Assembly: GCA_021849995.1 (NCBI GenBank) | Contig: JAJZSC010000030.1 | Location: forward strand, 1 to 13,378 | Length of the DNA stretch: 13,378 nucleotides | Origin: Bacillota bacterium | GTDB lineage: Bacteria; Bacillota; Desulfitobacteriia; Desulfitobacteriales; Desulfitobacteriaceae | Direction: 5' to 3' | Part shown: positions 8,546 through 13,378 of the stretch, piece after piece | Layout: each line of letters begins with the position of its first letter | Position numbering within the stretch: the stretch's first letter is position 1 | Notes under the pieces: generated by a model | Database searches by the model: none | What the model was told of the DNA's origin: nothing | The model's input: the letters and a program-made list of their open reading frames with translations, nothing else | Program-made: the position numbers and the translations under genes

Positions 8546-8675
8546 GTGAACTACCAAAAATTATTGGAATACATAAACAATTTTGAGGATGAGAGTATTG
8601 ATGTCTCTACGTGGAGAACGGTTTTGTGATGCTTTTAAGGTTTTAGCTTTTCTTAAAAGCGAGCTTTTTCCTTGA
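8546..8675 (+). pseudogene. Possible DUF6508-like gene remnant with an internal deletion
   Basis: One frame from GTG 8546 reads NYQKLLEYINNFEDESID, similar to the start of DUF6508-type proteins as I recall them. In another frame, from ATG 8601, SLRGERFCDAFKVLAF resembles their C-terminal RGERFCDG region. The middle of the protein is missing, so the pieces look like the two ends brought together by a deletion near 8600. The match is from memory and the remnant is short. Confidence 0.35.
8631..8667 (+). terminator. Weak terminator-like hairpin before the 261-residue gene
   Basis: A 9-bp inverted repeat, GCTTTTAAG (8631-8639) with CTTAAAAGC (8652-8660), has a 12-base loop and is followed by GAGCTTTTT. 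The A/T-rich stem and offset T run make it weak. Confidence 0.35.
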
Positions 8676-8713
8676 CAAAAGTAATCCGTAATTTATGTGG
8701 AAGGAGTAGTAGA

Positions 8714-9499
8714 ATGCAAAATAGATATGTCGGTGATATTGGGGATTTTGGTAAATACCATCTGCTAAAATCCTTGTGCATGGGAGATAACAACGAATTG
8801 GACTTATCCTTGGGGGTCGTTTGGTATCTTGTACCCGACGAAAATCACAATGATGACGGAAAACACATTCGTTACTTGGAGCAGACAAATTCGAATCTAG
8901 CACGTTTTAGAAGCGGTGATCCAGCTCTTTATGATTCGCTATCTGAGATCATTAAGGCAGGTAAAAGAGATGTTTCGATAATTAAAGAGTTCAATGTGCT
9001 ACCAATAAAGACTGTTTTTTATGAGGAGCCCCTTAGTTACGAGGGCATGCCTAATAATAGTCCTGCAGCTCTTAAGGATAGAATGAGTTACAGGAATCGT
9101 TGGGGCAGCAAAGCGCTTGAGGCGACGTTGGGTTGCGACGTGATTTTTGTGGATCCTGATAATGGGTTGGAGGTAAAGTCAGTTAAAGCCCACCAAAAGA
9201 CCGGGCCGAAATATACATACTTTGAGGAATTGGCTCCTTTCGTAAAGCGCGGTCAAAGTTTGGTCATTTATCATCATTTATGCCGAAGCGGTCCAGCTGA
9301 AGTGCAGGTAAAAGAACGATTAGATCAGTTAAAGGAAAAACTCGGCGTTGATAACATCTACGCACTGCTTTACAAACGAGGTACCCTGAGAGCATTCTTT
9401 ATTGTCCCTTCATCAGAACATGTTGAACTACTAAAGGTTAGGGGAATTCGTTTAACTCAGAGCTCACCTTGGAAAGAACACTTTTCGTTTTTTGCCTGA
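8714..9499 (+). CDS. Unrecognised 261-residue protein, possible Rossmann-like fold
   Basis: I cannot name the family. ATG 8714 is chosen because GGAAGGAG (8699-8706) lies 7 bases upstream; the frame could extend to TTG 8672 but that has no ribosome binding site. Conserved-looking blocks are MQNRYVGDIGDFGKYHLL at the N-terminus, LGVVWYLVPDE (33-43) with a following NDDGKHI, an acidic block DVIFVDPDNGLE (142-153), SLVIYHHL (182-189), and RAFFIVP near 226-232. A hydrophobic strand ending in DPDNG followed by another hydrophobic strand recalls methyltransferase-like Rossmann proteins, but no SAM-binding glycine motif is clear. It appears cytosolic, with no signal or membrane segment. Flanking decayed sequence suggests a mobile or accessory gene. 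Function is unknown. Confidence 0.82.
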   Translation: MQNRYVGDIGDFGKYHLLKSLCMGDNNELDLSLGVVWYLVPDENHNDDGKHIRYLEQTNSNLARFRSGDPALYDSLSEIIKAGKRDVSIIKEFNVLPIKTVFYEEPLSYEGMPNNSPAALKDRMSYRNRWGSKALEATLGCDVIFVDPDNGLEVKSVKAHQKTGPKYTYFEELAPFVKRGQSLVIYHHLCRSGPAEVQVKERLDQLKEKLGVDNIYALLYKRGTLRAFFIVPSSEHVELLKVRGIRLTQSSPWKEHFSFFA

Positions 9500-9510
9500 T
9501 ACTTCTCAAT

Positions 9511-9549
9511 ACAAAACTGGTTAAGGCGTTGCGGGACTTTGTAATTTAG
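9511..9549 (+). repeat. Degenerate copy of the segment at 8311-8361
   Basis: Bases 9511-9549 (AAAACTGGTTAAGGCGTTG, then GCGGGACTTTGTAA) align by eye with 8311-8361 (AAAACTGGTATAAAGGCTTG, then GCGGACCTTGTAG) if a short gap is allowed. The 8311 copy reads as a gene tail, KGLGEVADLVAN then stop. They could be two decayed copies of one gene end flanking the 261-residue gene. Confidence 0.3.
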
Positions 9550-9621
9550 AAATTTTCTATTGAAGTGAAATAATAAGAAAGAGTGAATAACGAGAGTTAA
9601 TTTTAGCGGAGGTATTTTGAA

Positions 9622-9842
9622 ATGGCGGACATCAAATTCGAAATCAAAGAGACAATTGGAGTTCTTTCCGAATCATCGAAAGGCTGGAAAAAGGAACTTA
9701 ATCTTGTAAGCTGGAACGATAAGGCACCAAAGTATGATCTCCGGGAATGGTCGCCGGACCATGTTAAGATGGGGAAGGGCATAACGCTAACAAAGAAGAA
9801 CTAGAAAAGTTAAGAGATATTCTGAGTGGAATCAATATGTAA
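9622..9842 (+). pseudogene. ydbC: YdbC-type PC4 single-strand DNA-binding protein gene, frameshifted near its end
   Basis: The N-terminal 56 residues match the YdbC/PC4-like family (MADIKFEIKETIGVLSES, GWKKELNLVSWND, KYDLREWSPDH, KMGKGITLT), whose members bind single-stranded DNA as small dimers. A stop at 9802-9804 cuts the frame at 60 residues. Adding one A to the run at 9792-9794 restores LTKEELEKLRDILSGINM and a stop at 9840-9842, the expected C-terminal helix and a normal length of about 73 residues. ATG 9622 follows GGAGG by 9 bases. The dimer-forming helix is lost if the indel is real. The yjbQ start lies 16 bases beyond the restored stop, suggesting a two-gene operon. Confidence 0.8.
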
Positions 9843-9858
9843 GATAGGAGAATATGCC

Positions 9859-10260
9859 ATGATTCATGAGATAAGGTTGCAGACCAAAAGTCGGGACGAA
9901 ATGCTCGATATAACGGCACAGGTCGAAGGAATTCTAGTTCAGGAAAATGTGCAAGACGGACTTATCGTAGTTTATTCACCCCATACTACAGCTGGGATTA
10001 CGATCAATGAAAATGCGGACCCTGATGTACAAAAAGATATCTTGCGGAGGCTTGAAGAGATTTATCCACGGGATAATGCCAATGATCGGCACATTGAAGG
10101 GAATTCTGCTGCACACTTGAAAGCGAGCACAGTAGGGGCATCACAGAGTGTCATTATTCACGAAGGAACATTACTTCTTGGTCGCTGGCAGGGTATTTAT
10201 TTTTGTGAATTTGACGGTCCGCGGATGCGTAGCTGTTTTGTGAAGATTATTAGTGGGTAG
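9859..10260 (+). CDS. yjbQ: YjbQ/UPF0047 family protein (thiamine phosphate synthase-like)
   Basis: The 133-residue protein has the hallmarks of the UPF0047/YjbQ family: PHTTAGITINENADPDV (41-57), HIEGNSAAHLKAS (78-90), GTLLLGRWQGIYFCEFDGPR (103-122). E. coli YjbQ has weak thiamine phosphate synthase activity and a trimeric fold with a metal-like site of conserved His residues; the physiological role is not settled. I chose ATG 9859, preceded by ATAGGAG at 8 bases; the upstream in-frame GTG 9826 lies inside the ydbC end. Length is typical and the gene is intact. Confidence 0.93.
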   Translation: MIHEIRLQTKSRDEMLDITAQVEGILVQENVQDGLIVVYSPHTTAGITINENADPDVQKDILRRLEEIYPRDNANDRHIEGNSAAHLKASTVGASQSVIIHEGTLLLGRWQGIYFCEFDGPRMRSCFVKIISG

Positions 10261-10451
10261 CGGTATCAAGGTGAAAAAGGAATTATCAAAGCAAACGTTT
10301 TCATTCATTTGATGGTGTGGCATAAGGGGATAGCCCTTGTGGGTGTTACAGTAGGTGGGGAGGGCAATTACCGAAATTCATAGACGCAACCTGCCTTATA
10401 ACCTTTCCATAATATGGAGAAAAAACAGAACAGACAGAAGAAGGTGTTATA
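10261..10451 (+). other. Spacer between yjbQ and the DUF6884-GIY-YIG gene
   Basis: No intact gene is seen. A short frame reading VWHKGIALVGVTVGGEGNY ends at a TAG near 10382 and looks like a hydrophobic remnant. I see no clear terminator or consensus promoter. The ribosome binding site GAAGAAGGTG for the next gene is at its right end. Confidence 0.25.
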
Positions 10452-11816
10452 TTGTCAAGAATAGCGTTAATATCGTGTACAAGCCTAAAAGAAGACTACG
10501 ATTGCCCTGCTTATAAGCTTTATTCCAAAAGCCCGACATTTCGTCTTGCCTATGCTTATGCGGAAATTGTTGCAGACGATATTTACATACTTTCTGCAAA
10601 ATATGGACTTATATCGAAAGATAAGGTCTTAGCGCCATACAATGATACACTCTTAGATAAATCTGAGGATGAAAAGAAAGACTGGAGCAATAACGTTTTA
10701 GCACAGCTAAAAGACAAGGTATCTCTAGAAAAAGATGAGTTTATTATTCTGGCGGGCAACAATTATTGCAAATATTTACTACCAAGTATCACAAATGTTT
10801 ACCAGCCTTTAGAAGGCAAACGGCAAGGGGAAAGGCAACCTGCACTTCAACGTTTAATAGCCCTTGAACGTGAAGCAAATCTATGCAAAGCGGTACATCT
10901 GTTTTTTAATATGATGCCCAGATTGGATTATCAAATGATTGCTAAGATTCCATTTGAGGATGGAATCTACATATTGTTTGAGAAGGGTCAAAAGTATGGG
11001 GAACTCGATAGGATTGTAAGAGTGGGGACTCACACAGCGGGGGGTCGCTTAAAGGCCAGATTAAAAGATCATTTTATCAGTAGAAATAAAGACGGAAGTA
11101 TTTTCAGAAAAAATGTCGGCAAAGCTCTGCTCAGTAAAAATAAAGATTCATATCTAGATATTTGGACATTGGATACGTCTAACAAAAAAAACAGAGTTAC
11201 AATCGACAAAGAAAAAGAGGCGGAGATTGAAAACGCCGTTAGTGATTACTTACTCAATAATATATCCTATGTATGCTTTCCCATTGACAATAAAGAAGAA
11301 AGACTGCGAATTGAAGAAGCACTGATTTCACTCCTGAACTGTTCAGATGATTTTTATCCGGACAACAACTGGCTCGGCAAATTTAGTCCTGTGGATCGAA
11401 TTTGTCGGAGTGGTTTGTGGTTAACACAGGGACTAGATGCGGAACCGATGACAGTCGAGGAATTTGGATTTATTAAGGATAGTGTTCAATTTAAGCAGAT
11501 GTCGCATCCCGTGCAGTTAACGAAGAACAAGAAAGAATCTTCTTCACTTTTGCCCAAAATGGATAAGTACGTATCTTCGAATATATCAGTGTCGGAAGTA
11601 AGGAGCTATTTATCCAATCTTTTGCAGCAGAAGAAGGTAGCAGGAGAAAGCACTTATATTTTACGAGCGGGCGATTTACAAAAAGAATTGGGGCTTGTTA
11701 ATGCAACGCCAATGGTTTGTGATGCAATGACTAAGAAAATTAACTATGCATATGATATTCTATTTGCACCACCTAAAGGTAAATCGACAAAACTGACAGT
11801 AAAGTACTATTTATGA
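10452..11816 (+). CDS. DUF6884 domain fused to a GIY-YIG-type nuclease domain
   Basis: The 454-residue product starts at TTG 10452 behind AGAAGAAGGTG. Residues 1-140 match DUF6884 as I know it: RIALISCTSLKED, YSKSPTFRLAYAYAE, YILSAKYGL, APYNDTL. Residues 165-315 resemble a GIY-YIG nuclease: DGIYILFE (170-177), RVGTH (190-194) in place of YIG, a basic helix GRLKARLKDHF (198-208) holding candidate catalytic Arg residues, a Glu-rich helix near 280-292 and WLGKFS near 307-312. The last 80 residues (RAGDLQKELGL, MVCDAMTKKI, PPKGKSTKL) look like a small DNA-binding-type domain seen at the ends of restriction-related proteins. A DNA-cutting role in defence is likely by inference; the substrate is unknown. 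It appears to be a single-gene unit. Confidence 0.82.
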   Translation: MSRIALISCTSLKEDYDCPAYKLYSKSPTFRLAYAYAEIVADDIYILSAKYGLISKDKVLAPYNDTLLDKSEDEKKDWSNNVLAQLKDKVSLEKDEFIILAGNNYCKYLLPSITNVYQPLEGKRQGERQPALQRLIALEREANLCKAVHLFFNMMPRLDYQMIAKIPFEDGIYILFEKGQKYGELDRIVRVGTHTAGGRLKARLKDHFISRNKDGSIFRKNVGKALLSKNKDSYLDIWTLDTSNKKNRVTIDKEKEAEIENAVSDYLLNNISYVCFPIDNKEERLRIEEALISLLNCSDDFYPDNNWLGKFSPVDRICRSGLWLTQGLDAEPMTVEEFGFIKDSVQFKQMSHPVQLTKNKKESSSLLPKMDKYVSSNISVSEVRSYLSNLLQQKKVAGESTYILRAGDLQKELGLVNATPMVCDAMTKKINYAYDILFAPPKGKSTKLTVKYYL

Positions 11817-11855
11817 ATGGACATAGTAAATTGCTAAAAAAGAAGGATACATTAG

Positions 11856-12130
11856 ATGAAAATTGGAATAGGTGAATCGTTACTTTTATCTTGGCTATAG
11901 CATATTAAAGAATGCCAACTTGTTCAAACAAACTGGAAAGCATCATGTAAATGGGAACTTAAAATATTGAGACGCTTGAGCAGCTAATGAAAACCTCTGC
12001 TCAGTTGTTTTCTCAAAAATATGGATATGAAATCTACAAGGGAAATAAATCACTCGTGCAGCTTATTGGTCAGGCGAATTCTCTGCAAAGCGGGCATGCC
12101 GCAAGAATCAATATGTTTAGCAATTATTGA
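11856..12130 (+). pseudogene. Remnant of a conserved Firmicutes hypothetical gene
   Basis: ATG 11856 follows AGAAGGA by 8 bases and begins MKIGIGESLLLSWL, the start of a hypothetical protein family I recall from Clostridia (MKIGIGE...SWLRHVKECQ). A TAG at 11898-11900 replaces the expected Arg codon. The frame then reads HIKECQLVQTNWKAS and WEL, after which one A is missing in the AAAA run near 11951; the +1 frame continues NIETLEQLMKTSAQLF and KYGYEIYKGN and stops at 12130. The family is much longer, so the 3' end is also lost. With a nonsense codon, an indel and a truncation, it is a true pseudogene. Confidence 0.65.
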
Positions 12131-12155
12131 CATTCAAAATTAATCATGTTAATAT
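12127..12155 (+). promoter_or_regulatory. Consensus sigma-A promoter
   Basis: A perfect -35 TTGACA (12127-12132), a 17-base spacer and -10 TAATAT (12150-12155). It overlaps the end of the pseudogene and points to a transcript that would end at the terminator at 12320-12359. Confidence 0.6.
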
Positions 12156-12319
12156 TACCGTGTTAATCTAATTTATACCTAATTATCCATAAATTATTTA
12201 TAATACATAGATAATAATTGAACAAGCTTCGCTAAGTGAGTACCATTTCTAAAATGAGTACAAGTATGGAAAAAATGAAGTTTGTTATCTATGTGGTGCA
12301 GACCAAACTACAGGAGTGA

Positions 12320-12359
12320 ACTCTTGTTGGGCCTTAAAGTGTCCTACAAGAGTTTTTTT
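12320..12359 (+). terminator. Strong Rho-independent terminator
   Basis: ACTCTTGT (12320-12327) pairs with ACAAGAGT (12346-12353), extended by GG/CC past one mismatch, and is followed by a run of seven T. It would end a transcript of about 200 bases from the promoter at 12127-12155. Confidence 0.85.
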
Positions 12360-12511
12360 GTTTTTCTGTATCTAAAATATTAAGGGGGTTATCGGTGTTG
12401 AATAAATCAAAATTTACTTTGGTCTACATTCATATTTTCCTTAAATGAATTGGTCAACAAAAAGGTTTTTGGATAATGAAATCTGAATCATAAAATTATT
12501 TTCGATTGCTC

Positions 12512-12541
12512 TTGCATGAAACAGAACATATGTTCTTTAAT
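12512..12541 (+). promoter_or_regulatory. Possible promoter overlapping a LexA-like palindrome
   Basis: TTGCAT (12512-12517), an 18-base spacer and TTTAAT (12536-12541, 5 of 6) flank the palindrome. The -35 is weak. Downstream there is only a 20-codon frame (ATG 12549 to TAA 12609-12611) and a remnant. Confidence 0.3.
12523..12536. promoter_or_regulatory. Perfect LexA/SOS-box-like palindrome
   Basis: AGAACATATGTTCT is a perfect 14-base palindrome whose core GAACATATGTTC equals the Firmicutes LexA operator core. No intact SOS gene follows, so it may be the operator of a lost or very small gene. Confidence 0.55.
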
Positions 12542-12747
12542 GGGATAAATGAATGTTCTGAAGAGGTTGTTATATTGTTGTGCAAATAGAGCATTTATGA
12601 TAAGTCGATAATGGTGTTGCAAAACCGATTGGAGGATTGAGAATAGAAGATATGTTAGATACCACCAAAGAGAAGAAAGAACATAAGTCAAACTAAGTGA
12701 ATTAAAGACCGAGCACTTAAGAGCGAGGCGAAGGTAAATCAACAGGA

Positions 12748-12814
12748 AGTCCGCACATCCCGAAAAAGTTTGCGGACTCCTTATACAAAAACCGTCTCAA
12801 AAAGAAGCGGTTTT
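12748..12814 (+). terminator. Two consecutive terminator-like hairpins
   Basis: First, AGTCCGCA (12748-12755) with TGCGGACT (12771-12778), a perfect 8-bp stem with poor T run. Second, AAAACCG (12788-12794) with CGGTTTT (12808-12814), whose 3' arm supplies the T run. Both lie before the small gene at 12875. Confidence 0.55.
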
Positions 12815-12874
12815 ATGCTTTGAATATATCCTGTATTAACATTCATTGGCAAACTAAATTAGGGAGGTCAACTG

Positions 12875-13120
12875 ATGTTAGAGATAGAAAAGCGGATTTT
12901 TGCGGATGCTTATAGGAGTGTTTTAAGAGATATGACGTATAAGCGATACACAGAAAGAGCTATCGAATTAGGCCGAATTATTATGGCGCTCCTTGATAAA
13001 AACAGTTTGCTCTTCCTGGAATACGAACGATTAGCCAGCCTTGCAGAGGGAATATATCTCGAGAGGGCTTACCAAATTGGAGTAGAAGATGGTTTAATGC
13101 AATACAAAAAGTCACTATAA
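12875..13120 (+). CDS. Small hypothetical protein, 81 residues
   Basis: ATG 12875 has an excellent ribosome binding site, AGGGAGG, 7 bases upstream, and a terminator follows the stop by 20 bases, so the gene is very likely real. The protein is mostly helical and charged (MLEIEKRIFADAYRSVLRD, then RAIELGRIIMALLDKN, then LASLAEGIYLERAYQIGVEDG), with no cysteines, signal or membrane segment. I do not recognise a family with a known role. Proteins of this size and composition are common in prophages and integrated elements of Firmicutes, which fits its place next to a tRNA gene. Confidence 0.78.
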   Translation: MLEIEKRIFADAYRSVLRDMTYKRYTERAIELGRIIMALLDKNSLLFLEYERLASLAEGIYLERAYQIGVEDGLMQYKKSL

Positions 13121-13140
13121 TCGTTAGAGTTCGAACCCAA

Positions 13141-13180
13141 AAAGGACTACCCTATTGTTAATTAGGGAAAGTCCTTTTTT
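13141..13180 (+). terminator. Rho-independent terminator after the 81-residue gene
   Basis: AAAGGACT (13141-13148) pairs with AGTCCTTT (13170-13177), continued inward by CCCTA/TAGGG, and ends in a T run to 13180. Confidence 0.88.
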
Positions 13181-13243
13181 AGGTTCAGAAGTTTGTTGGG
13201 TTTTTGTTGGGCATTTCGGATTTTTCGTGCCTAACAAAGGCAA

Positions 13244-13266
13244 AAGAAAAAAGGCCCGGAGGCCTT
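13244..13266 (-). terminator. Terminator of the tRNA-Leu gene
   Basis: On the minus strand AAGGCC (13266-13261), a TCCG loop and GGCCTT (13256-13251) are followed by T-rich sequence. It lies 12 bases beyond the tRNA CCA end. Confidence 0.8.
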
Positions 13267-13277
13267 GCAGTTCTAAA

Positions 13278-13364
13278 TGGTGCGGTCGAGAGGACTTGAA
13301 CCTCCATGCCCTTGCGAGCACTAGAACCTGAATCTAGCGCGTCTGCCAGTTCCGCCACGACCGC
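13278..13364 (-). tRNA. tRNA-Leu (anticodon CAG)
   Basis: Minus-strand sequence of 87 bases with encoded CCA. The acceptor stem GCGGTCG pairs with CGACCGC. The anticodon stem CTAGA/TCTAG closes the 7-base loop TTCAGGT, with anticodon CAG at 13330-13328. A long variable arm, TGCTCGCAAGGGCAT, marks a class II tRNA, and the T loop reads GGTTCAAGTCC. Confidence 0.96.
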
Positions 13365-13378
13365 GTAACATTGATTAT

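Larger units (their letters stand above)
8206..8713. other. 508-base intergenic stretch with decayed sequence
   Basis: No intact gene. Contents: a gene-tail-like segment at 8311-8361 that resembles 9511-9549; a 10-base direct repeat TTGAATTCAT at 8367-8376 and 8464-8473; an extended -10 at 8503-8511; a degraded coding remnant at 8546-8675; and a hairpin at 8631-8660. The minus-strand side of 8206-8300 should hold the promoter of the PLD-ATPase gene, but I see no clear -35/-10 pair. Confidence 0.5.
11817..12874. other. 1058-base stretch without an intact gene
   Basis: It holds, left to right: a nonsense- and frameshift-disrupted pseudogene (11856-12130), a consensus promoter (12127-12155), a coding-like fragment with Cys pairs near 12260-12345, a strong terminator (12320-12359), a short frame after AAGGGGG at about 12383 that stops within 18 codons, a perfect LexA-like palindrome (12523-12536), a 29-codon remnant reading VAKPIGGLRIEDML ending near 12699, and two hairpins (12748-12814). 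This is typical debris of an accessory region. Confidence 0.6.

Noticed and set aside
8672..8699. TTGACA at 8672-8677 as a -35 for the 261-residue gene
   Set aside because: The only -10 candidate at correct spacing is TATGTG (3 of 6), and transcription would start inside the ribosome binding site.
8643..8903. Minus-strand 86-codon frame opposite the start of the 261-residue gene
   Set aside because: It is antisense to a gene with a clear ribosome binding site and conserved-looking blocks, and has no start signal.
9790..9804. Programmed frameshifting in ydbC
   Set aside because: The site ACAAAGAAG is not a classic slippery heptamer and no downstream pseudoknot is visible; a simple missing A explains it better.
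12488..12742. Minus-strand 84-codon hydrophobic frame
   Set aside because: Its TTG start has no ribosome binding site, it lies across a LexA-like palindrome and ends of other elements, and its apparent hydrophobicity is what A/T-rich DNA gives in that frame.
1..13378. CRISPR array or insertion sequence
   Set aside because: No set of regularly spaced repeats and no intact transposase or paired terminal inverted repeats were seen on either strand.

Overview
The window looks like an accessory region of a low-GC Gram-positive bacterium (Firmicutes, more likely Clostridia than Bacilli). The signs are strong GGAGG-type ribosome binding sites, A/T-rich spacers, terminators with long T tracts, a YdbC-type PC4 gene next to a YjbQ gene, LexA-like boxes of the GAAC-N4-GTTC type, and a tRNA-Leu gene with an encoded CCA. 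Genus cannot be assigned from the sequence alone.

Layout. Bases 1-60 are the tail of a gene that runs in from the left, closed by a strong terminator. Then come an ADP-ribosylglycohydrolase (331-1377) and a zinc-ribbon gene broken by one extra A (1390-1960). Next is a nuclease-rich block. A DEAH helicase with a C-terminal HNH nuclease (2246-4486) overlaps an unrecognised 173-residue gene (4483-5004) by 4 bases, and a PD-(D/E)XK-type nuclease gene broken in a T run (5070-6043) follows. Facing them is a large gene with a phospholipase-D-like nuclease domain joined to a P-loop ATPase (8205-6196, minus). Between the convergent genes lies what looks like a complete small-RNA gene on the minus strand. 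It has a consensus promoter whose 17-base spacer holds a LexA-like operator, two abutting hairpins with a shared G-rich 7-mer, and a T-run terminator.

Further right are a decayed segment with a possible DUF6508-like remnant, an unrecognised 261-residue protein (8714-9499), a frameshifted YdbC/PC4 gene and an intact YjbQ gene, then a DUF6884 plus GIY-YIG fusion (10452-11816). From 11817 to 12874 there is no intact gene: a pseudogene with a nonsense codon and an indel, a promoter-to-terminator unit of about 200 bases, a perfect LexA-like palindrome inside a promoter-like context, and two terminators. An 81-residue small protein (12875-13120) and tRNA-Leu(CAG) on the minus strand close the window.

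Taken together, four different nuclease folds (HNH, PD-(D/E)XK, HKD/PLD, GIY-YIG) with a helicase and a P-loop ATPase, beside gene debris and a tRNA gene, look like a defence island. Joint action of the helicase-HNH, 173-residue, PD-(D/E)XK and PLD-ATPase genes is inferred from gene arrangement only. Four genes carry single-base indels in A or T runs, so either this stretch is decaying or the assembly has homopolymer errors.
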